A model generated the notes under the pieces. It was given only the letters and a program-made list of their open reading frames with translations, was not told the DNA's origin and searched no databases. From Psychrosphaera sp. F3M07 (GTDB taxonomy: Bacteria > Pseudomonadota > Gammaproteobacteria > Enterobacterales > Alteromonadaceae), in assembly GCF_018860345.1 (NCBI RefSeq), contig NZ_JAHKPJ010000020.1, forward strand, positions 292,550 to 356,549: a stretch of DNA of 64,000 nucleotides, written 5' to 3'. The position numbers and the translations under genes are program-made. This document shows, piece after piece, positions 9,558 through 17,190 of the stretch. Position 1 is the first letter of the stretch, and each line of letters opens with the position of its first letter.

Positions 9558-9584
9558 TTAAAAAGGCTACCAAAAGGTAGCCTT
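9558..9584 (-). terminator. Intercistronic terminator-like hairpin
   Basis: On the minus strand AAGGCTACC-TTTT-GGTAGCCTT runs into a short T-tract. It lies between the lipoprotein gene and the barrel gene, ending about 15 bases before the barrel start codon, so it may reduce rather than abolish expression of the barrel gene. Confidence 0.6.
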
Positions 9585-9601
9585 GTTCTGTTCATTTGTG
9601 C

Positions 9602-11524
9602 TTAAAAGCCTAAGTTTTTATGTAATGCGTTAGGGATGCCATTAACTTCAAAACTTTCACATTGCGCTGCCGTAGTCGGAATATTAGCCGACTCAAGTAA
9701 TCCAAAGTCTCTTGTGTTTGTTGCATCTTCTACTGCCACATCAGAGAACCATATTTCTGATTTTCCATCGTTAACAAAACGTAAGTGTCCATACTTAATA
9801 TCAGGATCTGGCCCAGTGCCACTGCCTAATCCTAAATACGAATCTTGCTCTGCAACTGGAATTATAGCCTGTTTGGAAGCTTTAATTGTAAAGCTAACTA
9901 AGTCTTGATTTACTTGGACTATGCCGCGTGAGTTAAGCTCTTGCCATGTCCCTTTTAATAACACCGATGTAATATCATCATCATTATTGTTGGCGTTATA
10001 TGCGTAACAAACCGACACATCACCCTCTGTGCTACTAGTATCATCACCACCAAAGAAGAACATGACTCGACCACGTTCACCATCTTCAGACTTACCAGAC
10101 ATGGACAATACTCGTTGAGCCCAAATACCATCTTCCCCCGCTTGTGGAGCTTCTGCTAGAGTTGAGTTTGTTACTGAGTCCGTTACTGAGTTACCGTTTG
10201 CCAAATCATCAGACAGTTGCTTAACATCAATCGTTTGATTGTTACTTCCAACAGTTTTAATCGCATCAATAAACTCAGGTGTTTGCACTTGAGTTGTTAC
10301 ATTATTTACTATATTTAACGCTGTATTTTCCGAATCGCCAGTATCAGTAGATAACTGATTAGAGACTTCGTTGATTGTGGTTGCAATAGTTTGTGTACTT
10401 ATTAAGCCAGCATTAAAATCTTCGACAGTAGTAACATTACGTAAAGTATTATCCATTACACCATTTATATTCGAAATCGCAGTAGAAAAGTTAACTGATG
10501 TTCTAGGAATCAGCTCAGTTCCACTTCCAATAGAATTTCTCAAATTAAATATCGTTGTAGCAAAGATGTCTCTTATAACAATAGGCGTTATCGAAAACCA
10601 TGTAATATTATCAGCCTTTGAGTTACTGAATTGAGCTACATCACTTTCTTCATACGATGCAATATATTCATTTAATGCTTCTGACACTAAACCGGACAGT
10701 GAACCTATGCCAGTATTGCCATCTTCATCCGTAGACAAATCAATGCCTTGGTTTTCCAAATAACCTTCAAACAGTGCAGTAATAGTATCAACGTTTTTCT
10801 GATATTGAACCGCAGACGCAAAAGTATTGATATTGGTTAATGTCTGTTGTGATGCTGCGCCTTTAAGACGCGTATGAGATTTTGCACTTGCTGTTGATTC
10901 GTTATCTACTTCTTCAGTAAAGTCGGTAAAATCTAACTTTAATAAATCTTCTACATTAAATTCATCAACGTCAGTAATGCCTATTTTGGTCAATAGTTCT
11001 GCTTTTTCGGCATCTGTTAAGCTTCCAACAAGTGTGGTTAATGGTGAAATAACAGGCAAAAAGCCGGGTTTACTGTCACTGCTTGTGGTAATTTCTAATA
11101 CTTGTTGTTCCACTTCTTTGGCATCATTTGTGTTGCCTTGCAACTTCATTACACCATAAAACGGTTCGCCTGTTGATAAATCAACACCGCCCGCGATTCG
11201 AATAATAAAGTCACCTTCAACCATACCCGTTTTCAAACAGTACTGATGGTTTACATCTTCACAATAATCGGTATTGGTGAGTGGGCTATAACTAAAATAC
11301 CCATTTTGGTCGGTATAGGCGTATGGTTCATGCGTATCGATAATGCCATCATCATCGGTATCAATCCATACGAATCCCCGAGCAATTCGGCCGTCAATAA
11401 CTAAACCGGTGAAACTTGTTGCATCTTCTTGCTGTGTATCTTGGGTTGTGTTGTCGCTACAACCTGCTGCACCAAGCAACAATAAACTTATGCTGCTTGC
11501 TAATAATGTTTTAATAAATTTCAT
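9602..11524 (-). CDS. Large lipoprotein with calcium-binding loop
   Basis: A 640-residue protein with a lipobox (LLLLGAAGC, Cys22) and an acidic, Gln/Asp-rich linker after it. Residues 55-66 (DTDDDGIIDTHE) form a perfect EF-hand-type loop inside a segment reading like a carboxypeptidase-regulatory/SdrD-B-like module (GFVWIDTDDDG, then YTDQNGYFSYSPL). The long middle part is Ser/Thr/Asn-rich and probably helical; the C-terminal 150 residues contain isolated cysteines. AGGAG precedes the ATG. It lies 13 bases after the TraF_2-type gene. I do not recognise the family. Expected in the outer membrane, possibly surface exposed. Confidence 0.75.
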   Translation of the reverse strand: MKFIKTLLASSISLLLLGAAGCSDNTTQDTQQEDATSFTGLVIDGRIARGFVWIDTDDDGIIDTHEPYAYTDQNGYFSYSPLTNTDYCEDVNHQYCLKTGMVEGDFIIRIAGGVDLSTGEPFYGVMKLQGNTNDAKEVEQQVLEITTSSDSKPGFLPVISPLTTLVGSLTDAEKAELLTKIGITDVDEFNVEDLLKLDFTDFTEEVDNESTASAKSHTRLKGAASQQTLTNINTFASAVQYQKNVDTITALFEGYLENQGIDLSTDEDGNTGIGSLSGLVSEALNEYIASYEESDVAQFSNSKADNITWFSITPIVIRDIFATTIFNLRNSIGSGTELIPRTSVNFSTAISNINGVMDNTLRNVTTVEDFNAGLISTQTIATTINEVSNQLSTDTGDSENTALNIVNNVTTQVQTPEFIDAIKTVGSNNQTIDVKQLSDDLANGNSVTDSVTNSTLAEAPQAGEDGIWAQRVLSMSGKSEDGERGRVMFFFGGDDTSSTEGDVSVCYAYNANNNDDDITSVLLKGTWQELNSRGIVQVNQDLVSFTIKASKQAIIPVAEQDSYLGLGSGTGPDPDIKYGHLRFVNDGKSEIWFSDVAVEDATNTRDFGLLESANIPTTAAQCESFEVNGIPNALHKNLGF

Positions 11525-11537
11525 TTTCGACTCCTAA

Positions 11538-12854
11538 TTAAAATGAGGTTTCAATACCAAGTGATAAATATAAACTACGTGGTGCATCAGTATCGCCCAC
11601 ACTTTCTAAGCCGTAAGAAACATCAAAATTAATTCCTTTTAAGAAAGTAGCTCCAACACTTGCGTAACTTAATTCTGAGCCAACCATATTCTTGCGGTAA
11701 CCACCACGTAAACCTGAAATCAACCACCAATCAGGATGTATTTGAGCTGATACGCTACTCCATTGATACAAGTCACCTAAGGCATCATTGACTGAGTTAA
11801 CATCATACGATGCCGACACATTCCAACTTTTATTTTCGCTAAACAACGACGCTTCTACTGTAGTTTGTTGCGATAACGTATGGGTTTCATCTTTATTAAT
11901 TAAACCTTGGCTAGCAAAACTAGCAGCAGCAAAGCAGTTAATTTGCTCAACTTCATGAGCGGCATCACTCGGTATTGCAGAACAATTGGTACCCACAGAT
12001 TTATAATCAAAGGTCGGTTCATTAACATTATCAACAGAAACACCCAGTTGATAATGTGTCGCGGTCCAGATGAAACCTAAGTCAAAACTTGCTGCGGTTG
12101 TTGTATTTTGGTTGTCTTCAACTTCACCTTGAATGGCGTCATCCACTTCATCACCACTAAGAGCGGAAAGTGCTAAAACACTTTTACCTAGTGTTATTTG
12201 ATGAAAGTTAGCACGTGCTCCTGCTAAAAAAGTACCAGCATCACTTGAATAAAATTCATTACTGTAACCAATTGACGCTTTTACATCTAAAAAGTTTTTC
12301 ACATAAATGGAAGTCGCGGTATTTAATTGAAACTCTGCAGTTAATGGGTTTAAGATTAACGATGCGTTATCACTTAGTACTTGACCCGACCCCATAGTGG
12401 AAACATCAGCAGAGAAAGTAAAAGCGCCGTAATTATCCGTTTTATATATGAATGGTAATAGCGGTATATTACCGCCTGCCATTATTTTTAAAGACGCATT
12501 TTCGCCTAATTCAGCAAGTAATTCATTAAAATCATCTTGTAAATCAAGCGCATCGCTTAAGTTATCTTCAATTGAATCTAATTTATCATCCAACTCTTCA
12601 ATTTTGTCTTGAATCTCATCAACTGCGCCTAATTCATAGCCCCCCGATAAGCTAGTTAAAATCCCGAAACGCGTTTTATCGCCTTTCCCAACCATCATAA
12701 ATGCGGCTGCAGGATTGTTATTGGATGAGGATAATGACCAAACATTAGTAGCGGAACCTAATGTAGTTGAGGATCCAAGCGGCTGAGATACTGAATCCGC
12801 AGCATTGGCACTTGAGGAAATGATAGCCGCTAAAATGGCAAGGCGTAGTTTCAT
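11538..12854 (-). CDS. TraF_2-type outer-membrane protein (conjugal transfer TraF-like)
   Basis: A 438-residue exported protein with a signal peptide (AIISSSANAAD). The mature start, with SLSSSNNNPAAAFMM and GILTSLSGGYELG, resembles the family annotated as F-plasmid TraF (TraF_2), which looks like an FadL/OmpP1-style barrel. Residues about 79-115 are a short acidic coiled coil (IEELDDKLDSIEDNL). The rest reads as barrel strands ending YLSLGIETSF with a C-terminal Phe, the classic signal for BAM-dependent insertion. No other conjugation gene is present, so the family name should not be read as function. AAAGGAG precedes the start. First gene of the three-gene envelope cluster. Confidence 0.75.
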   Translation of the reverse strand: MKLRLAILAAIISSSANAADSVSQPLGSSTTLGSATNVWSLSSSNNNPAAAFMMVGKGDKTRFGILTSLSGGYELGAVDEIQDKIEELDDKLDSIEDNLSDALDLQDDFNELLAELGENASLKIMAGGNIPLLPFIYKTDNYGAFTFSADVSTMGSGQVLSDNASLILNPLTAEFQLNTATSIYVKNFLDVKASIGYSNEFYSSDAGTFLAGARANFHQITLGKSVLALSALSGDEVDDAIQGEVEDNQNTTTAASFDLGFIWTATHYQLGVSVDNVNEPTFDYKSVGTNCSAIPSDAAHEVEQINCFAAASFASQGLINKDETHTLSQQTTVEASLFSENKSWNVSASYDVNSVNDALGDLYQWSSVSAQIHPDWWLISGLRGGYRKNMVGSELSYASVGATFLKGINFDVSYGLESVGDTDAPRSLYLSLGIETSF

Positions 12855-12973
12855 TTAAAGCTCCTTTTTAACTAAATGATAGCTAGTTTAATAATTTTAA
12901 GACAGATCATATAAGTCTAAATATTTAGTTGATTGTTAGGTACAAACAATTAACAGAAAAGTGTGACTAAAAT

Positions 12974-12993
12974 ATTATATTACATAATATAAT
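12974..12993. promoter_or_regulatory. AT-only inverted repeat upstream of the envelope cluster
   Basis: ATTATATT-ACAT-AATATAAT is a perfect 8-bp inverted repeat about 120 bases upstream of the TraF_2-type start. It could be an operator or simply part of a very AT-rich promoter region. Confidence 0.25.
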
Positions 12994-13100
12994 ACTTATT
13001 ATTATATTGAGCTATGTTTTATAAGCCTATTTTTTATTCTACTTACGAATACAGGCTTTGATTTCCTTTGTTGGAAACGCATTAATATCAATAATATAGA

Positions 13101-14210
13101 TTAGTTTTTAGAAATCAGTTTCATCATTGCTGTATTGAAGTGGCCCATCCAAATTGGACAGAACAAACCGTCAGCTTCAGCATTAAGTTGTAACACGGCA
13201 CGTCTAATAGGGCGCTTAACATGTGTGCTTTGTGCGCGCTCATGCGTTAATGCTTCAAAACTATCCACGATCGCCAACAACTTCGCGCCATCACAAATCT
13301 CTTCATCTTTAAGCCCTAATGGATAACCCGAGCCATTACAACGTTCATGATGTTGCATCACTATTTTAAGTGCGTATTGCCATTGTGATAAATTCTTAAG
13401 CAGTTGAGTGCTGCCATAGACATGATCGTTAATCACCATTTTTTCTTGTGGGGTGAGCCCATCTGGTTTGTGTAATAGCTCATGATTTACGAAGGCCATA
13501 CCAAAATCATGTACGTAACAAGCTGCGATAAGTTGCTCCTCAGGAATTGGGTTACCTGCAACTTCATTAATGTATTGGCACATTTTTGCTATACGTACGC
13601 CTTTTCCCGCCCAATATCGTGAACGGCGTTCAATAGGTTGCATTACTTCTCTAAAAAAAGTTAAGTCATCTTTTAATTCAACATCAAAACGTTTGGCGAC
13701 TTCAGGTAATTCTTGAGGTTCTTCGTCCTCGTCATCTACCTCTAAAGTTGGGTCTAATAACAGTACGGCTTTAGTTAATAACTTCTCATGTTGTTGTGGG
13801 TTGTCTGGATTTACTTTTGCAACCTGAGCTCCAAGGTTTATATAAAGTACTTCGTCATATTCAACTTTACCTTGGTTAATCACTGTCTCAACGAAAACCT
13901 TAACCCTATCCATGGTTAATAACACTAAATCACTCATTATACTGGTGTAAGTAACTTTCCCTTTTCTTAGAAAATCTAAAAGGTCTTCGACGTGGGACAC
14001 AAGCGGGATAATCGGGCTAAACATCACCAAACCTAAATCACCCTTGATTGTGTGAATGGCGCGGAATAATGAACGCTGTAATTCTATATCATTAGGTTTT
14101 AATTCTAACTCAATTAAGGTGGTTTCACTTTCTTCATAGAGTTGATTAATCTCATCCATCAGATCATTTAACATATCCATTTCTAAATCGGGAAGTGTGA
14201 AGATCGCCAT
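13101..14210 (-). CDS. HPt domain fused to HD-GYP-type phosphohydrolase
   Basis: A 369-residue two-domain signalling protein. The N-terminal helical HPt domain carries AIHTIKGDLG with His53 as predicted phospho-acceptor. An acidic linker (about 158-169) leads to an HD-GYP domain: HD at 234-235, His263, HHE at 287-289, GYP at 295-297. The lysine usual in HDxGK is replaced (HDFGMA), so cyclic-di-GMP hydrolysis is likely but not certain. The ATG at 14210 is preferred because AGAG stands 10 bases before it; the ATG at 14219 would be only 1-2 bases from it. It is a single gene with no adjacent kinase, so the phosphorylating partner is elsewhere. Confidence 0.85.
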   Translation of the reverse strand: MAIFTLPDLEMDMLNDLMDEINQLYEESETTLIELELKPNDIELQRSLFRAIHTIKGDLGLVMFSPIIPLVSHVEDLLDFLRKGKVTYTSIMSDLVLLTMDRVKVFVETVINQGKVEYDEVLYINLGAQVAKVNPDNPQQHEKLLTKAVLLLDPTLEVDDEDEEPQELPEVAKRFDVELKDDLTFFREVMQPIERRSRYWAGKGVRIAKMCQYINEVAGNPIPEEQLIAACYVHDFGMAFVNHELLHKPDGLTPQEKMVINDHVYGSTQLLKNLSQWQYALKIVMQHHERCNGSGYPLGLKDEEICDGAKLLAIVDSFEALTHERAQSTHVKRPIRRAVLQLNAEADGLFCPIWMGHFNTAMMKLISKN

Positions 14211-14338
14211 TATTGTCATGCTCTGTATCGTAATTGTATTTCACTAATACTAGAGCATGTAATTGATCTCTGCTTAAATTTATCAACAAATATTGCGTAA
14301 AATCATGAAGTTGCTTTTTAATATGTTTTTTATGTCAA

Positions 14339-15220
14339 TTACGACTGATTTGCCGATAAAATAAAAGCAGAAACGATTGGATCTGTTTTTTTACTGCTTT
14401 GACAACAAATACCTAAATTAAAAGGTTCAGGGTTTATGTTTGGCCTGAGTTCGAAAATTTTACTTTTCACTGGGCTAGCATCAATCACTAATTGTGGCGC
14501 TATAGTGATACCACACCCCAAGGCCGCCATACTGACTAATGCTTCATGACCAGAAACGCTGGCGTAAATGTTAGGTTTAATGGACATGGCTTTTAACCAC
14601 TTTTCAAACTTATAACGTATCGGGCCCGACTCTGGCATTACTATTGGTAATTCATTCCAGTTAACTTCTGGATTCTGGCATAACAAAGCAAGCTCACTAT
14701 TATCATTTGGCCCTATTATTTTTAATGGCACTTCAGCAATAGATTGGAAAAAATACTTACTTGAATGACCATCTTTTAAAACGGCAATAGCGATATCTGC
14801 TTCACCACTATCAATTTCAGCAAGCGCTTTAGCGGCATCACCTGTGGTTATTTTAAGGTCAACAAATGGATGTGAGATTGAAAATGTTTCAATTAAAGAA
14901 GGTAGAAACTCATAAGCCGCCGTAACGGTACAAAAAATACGTAAGCTGCCCGTTAATTGTTCACTTTTTTGTTTTAAGCTTTGTTGCAAGTTATGCCATT
15001 CAGTAATAGTAGAAGCCGCAAATTCTCGAGTCTTCACTCCTGCCTGTGTAAGCTCCACCTTTCTATTATCTCTAATAAACAAAGGTTCACCGATCTCAAC
15101 TTCTAATCGTTGTACTAAACGACTGAGTGTCGATGGGCTTAAATACATAGCTTCAGCAGTGGTTGCAAAGTGTTTACTTTGACATAAGTGTAAAAAGGCT
15201 TTGAGTTCTTTTAAATCCAT
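14339..15220 (-). CDS. ilvY: LysR-type activator of ilvC
   Basis: A 293-residue LysR regulator: N-terminal winged helix-turn-helix (DLKELKAFLHLCQSKHFATT through SPSTLSRLVQRLE) and a C-terminal substrate-binding domain. It is transcribed divergently from ilvC with 145 bases between starts, the arrangement of E. coli ilvY-ilvC, where IlvY senses acetolactate/acetohydroxybutyrate and activates ilvC. The assignment rests on this context plus family membership. Confidence 0.92.
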   Translation of the reverse strand: MDLKELKAFLHLCQSKHFATTAEAMYLSPSTLSRLVQRLEVEIGEPLFIRDNRKVELTQAGVKTREFAASTITEWHNLQQSLKQKSEQLTGSLRIFCTVTAAYEFLPSLIETFSISHPFVDLKITTGDAAKALAEIDSGEADIAIAVLKDGHSSKYFFQSIAEVPLKIIGPNDNSELALLCQNPEVNWNELPIVMPESGPIRYKFEKWLKAMSIKPNIYASVSGHEALVSMAALGCGITIAPQLVIDASPVKSKIFELRPNINPEPFNLGICCQSSKKTDPIVSAFILSANQS

Positions 15221-15365
15221 GGCTAACGGAAATCCCTAACGTTTCATATTTCATTAATCGCAATGCTAGATTGAGTATATATCAATTTACGCAATTATTG
15301 ATAACACATATAGTCCAGTCAACAGAAAAAACTATTGCGAATAGCGCAAATATTAAGGAATACCC
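15221..15365. promoter_or_regulatory. ilvY-ilvC divergent control region
   Basis: The 145-base gap contains TTGCG-AATAG-CGCAA at 15335-15349, a perfect 5-bp inverted repeat, and a related CAATT-TACGC-AATTATTG at 15281-15299. Both fit the T-N11-A-like sites bound by LysR regulators, but the first lies only 16 bases from the ilvC start, close to the ribosome-binding site. A plausible ilvC -10 element, TATAGT, is at 15310-15315. AAGGAA precedes ilvC. Confidence 0.45.
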
Positions 15366-16847
15366 ATGGCTAATTATTTCAATACATTACCTTTACGTGA
15401 GCAACTAGCTCAATTAGGCGTTTGTCGTTTTATGGAGCGCAATGAATTTGACGCAGGATGTGATGCCCTCAAAGGTAAAAAAATTGTCATTGTTGGTTGT
15501 GGCGCACAAGGTTTAAACCAAGGTTTAAACATGCGTGATTCGGGTTTAGACGTTTCTTACGCATTACGCCAAGCTGCAATTGATGAAAAACGTGATTCAT
15601 TTGTGCGTGCATCAGAAAATGGTTTTTTTGTTGGTACGTATGAACAATTAATCCCTTCTGCAGATTTAGTTTATAACTTAACGCCAGACAAACAACATTC
15701 AGCCGTTGTTGATGCCGTCATGCCATTAATGAAAAAAGGGTCAACACTAGGTTACTCACACGGTTTTAATATCGTTGAAGAAGGCAAAGAAATCCGTGAA
15801 GACATCACCGTTGTGATGTGTGCACCAAAATGCCCAGGTACAGAAGTACGCGAAGAGTACAAACGTGGCTTTGGTGTGCCAACACTAATTGCAGTTCATG
15901 CGGCTAATGATCCTGAAGATAAAGGTTGGGATATCGCTAAAGCATTAGCGTCTGCAACTGGTGGTGATAGAGCCGGTGTACTTGAGTCTTCTTTTGTTGC
16001 TGAAGTTAAATCTGACCTTATGGGTGAGCAAACCATTTTATGTGGTATGCAACAAGCAGCAGCTGTCGTTGCTTATGAAAAAATGGTTGCAGAAGGTATT
16101 GACGAAGGTTATGCCGCTAACTTAATTCAATACGGTCTAGAAGTTATCACTGAAGCGATGAAAGTAGGTGGTGTTAGCCACATGTTAGATCGTTTATCAA
16201 ACCAAGCTAAAGTAAAAGCGTTTGGTCTTTCAGAAGAACTTAAAGAGTTAATGCGTCCTTTATTTGAAAAACATCAAGATGACATAATCAGTGGCGAGTT
16301 CTCTAGAACCATGATGGCGGATTGGGACAACAACGACGCGAACTTATTAAAATGGCGTGAAGAAACGGGACAGACTGCATTTGAGCAATCACCTCAGGTT
16401 CCTAACACCATCACAGAACAAGAGTTCTTCGACAAAGGTATTTTCTTAGTTGCATGTATCAGAGCCGGTGTTGAACTAGCGTTTGAAGTAATGGTTGAAG
16501 CGGGAATATTACCAGAATCTGCTTACTACGAGTCGTTACATGAAACGCCGTTAATCTCTAATACAATTGCACGTAAACGTTTATACGAAATGAACGTGGT
16601 TATTTCAGATACCGCTGAGTACGGTAACTACTTATTTGCTAATGCTGCTATTCCGTTATTACGTGAAAAAGTAATGCCAAGCATAGGTACTGATTTAATT
16701 GGTAAAGGCATCACTGTTATCGATAATGCAGTTGATAATAAACTGTTAGTACAAATAAATGACGCTTTAAGAAACCATCCAGTAGAATGGACGGGTCAAG
16801 AATTGCGTGGTTACATGACTGACATGAAGAAAATTCAAACAGTTTAA
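15366..16847 (+). CDS. ilvC: Ketol-acid reductoisomerase (class II)
   Basis: Second common step of Ile/Val synthesis: NADPH-dependent isomeroreduction of acetolactate and acetohydroxybutyrate. At 493 residues it is the long class II form with a duplicated C-terminal knotted domain. The Rossmann motif is [18 protein letters not shown] (residues about 43-60), and the metal-binding segment MGEQTILCG follows around 219. Start ATG at 15366 has AAGGAA upstream. Its own promoter lies in the ilvY gap; structured RNA-like sequence and the ilvG promoter follow its stop. Confidence 0.98.
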   Translation: MANYFNTLPLREQLAQLGVCRFMERNEFDAGCDALKGKKIVIVGCGAQGLNQGLNMRDSGLDVSYALRQAAIDEKRDSFVRASENGFFVGTYEQLIPSADLVYNLTPDKQHSAVVDAVMPLMKKGSTLGYSHGFNIVEEGKEIREDITVVMCAPKCPGTEVREEYKRGFGVPTLIAVHAANDPEDKGWDIAKALASATGGDRAGVLESSFVAEVKSDLMGEQTILCGMQQAAAVVAYEKMVAEGIDEGYAANLIQYGLEVITEAMKVGGVSHMLDRLSNQAKVKAFGLSEELKELMRPLFEKHQDDIISGEFSRTMMADWDNNDANLLKWREETGQTAFEQSPQVPNTITEQEFFDKGIFLVACIRAGVELAFEVMVEAGILPESAYYESLHETPLISNTIARKRLYEMNVVISDTAEYGNYLFANAAIPLLREKVMPSIGTDLIGKGITVIDNAVDNKLLVQINDALRNHPVEWTGQELRGYMTDMKKIQTV

Positions 16848-16858
16848 TAACTGAATAA

Positions 16859-16876
16859 ATTTGGTTATAACCAAAT
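16859..16876. repeat. Perfect 18-base palindrome after ilvC
   Basis: ATTTGGTTATAACCAAAT is its own reverse complement. It begins 12 bases after the ilvC stop and has no following T-tract, so it is a weak candidate terminator and a fair candidate protein-binding site upstream of the ilvL promoter. Confidence 0.6.
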
Positions 16877-16881
16877 GGACT

Positions 16882-16943
16882 AAGTGTTATTTAGCTTATT
16901 GATTGACTTGAAAAGGCACAGCAAGTATTAATAAATAACACTT
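16882..16943. repeat. 12-base inverted repeat flanking the ilvL promoter
   Basis: AAGTGTTATTTA (16882-16893) and its exact reverse complement TAAATAACACTT (16932-16943) enclose a good sigma-70 promoter. The downstream arm covers the expected transcription start. The arms could be paired operator half-sites, or form a hairpin in read-through RNA from ilvC. Confidence 0.6.
16903..16931 (+). promoter_or_regulatory. Predicted sigma-70 promoter for ilvL-ilvGME
   Basis: TTGACT at 16903-16908, a 17-base spacer, then TATTAA at 16926-16931. It would start transcription about 60 bases before the ilvL leader peptide. Confidence 0.55.
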
Positions 16944-16997
16944 TCTTCATTGTTCAGTATTGATGAACGACGAAGTAACAAACTACTAAATATTGGT

Positions 16998-17083
16998 ATT
17001 ATGAATTTAAACAAAGCTCTTCTAATTATTAACGTCGTCGTGATTATTTCACGTCGGGGTTTTTGTTGAGCTAAATTCATAAT
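16998..17083 (+). promoter_or_regulatory. Long-range stem enclosing the ilvL leader ORF
   Basis: ATTATGAATTTA (16998-17009), which contains the ilvL start codon, is an exact reverse complement of TAAATTCATAAT (17072-17083), just after the ilvL stop. Three G-T pairs could extend it outward. Folding would hide the leader start codon. Inside lies a smaller hairpin, CGTGA-TTATT-TCACG (17039-17053), over the Val/Ile control codons. Confidence 0.6.
17001..17069 (+). CDS. ilvL: ilv operon leader peptide
   Basis: A 22-codon frame, ATG to TGA, whose peptide runs MNLNKALLIINVVVII and ends SRRGFC. Of 22 codons, 10 are Leu, Ile or Val, with runs LLII, VVV and II: the regulatory codons of a ribosome-mediated attenuator for branched-chain amino acids. 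The final codons CGG GGT TTT also form the G-rich arm able to pair with CAAAACCCCG at 17087-17096, the 5' side of the terminator. Ribosome stalling at the Val/Ile codons would free this arm for antitermination. No strong ribosome-binding site is visible. Confidence 0.93.
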   Translation: MNLNKALLIINVVVIISRRGFC

Positions 17084-17086
17084 GTT

Positions 17087-17118
17087 CAAAACCCCGGATA
17101 CCAAGTTCGGGGTTTTTT
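17087..17118 (+). terminator. ilvG attenuator terminator
   Basis: AAAACCCCG, a 10-base loop, then CGGGGTTTTTT: a GC-rich stem followed by a T-run, 73 bases before ilvG. The competing antiterminator partner is CGGGGTTTTG at 17055-17065 inside ilvL. Confidence 0.92.
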
Positions 17119-17190
17119 GTTACTACGCCTGAACTTATAACCGGGTTAGACAATACCTTTTAGGTATCTAAACTAACGGTTGGAACAAAG

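Noticed and set aside
11538-12854. Conjugation gene traF, suggesting a plasmid or integrative element
   Set aside because: Only the TraF_2 family name points to conjugation. No other transfer, mobilisation or integrase gene is present and all neighbours are chromosomal housekeeping genes.
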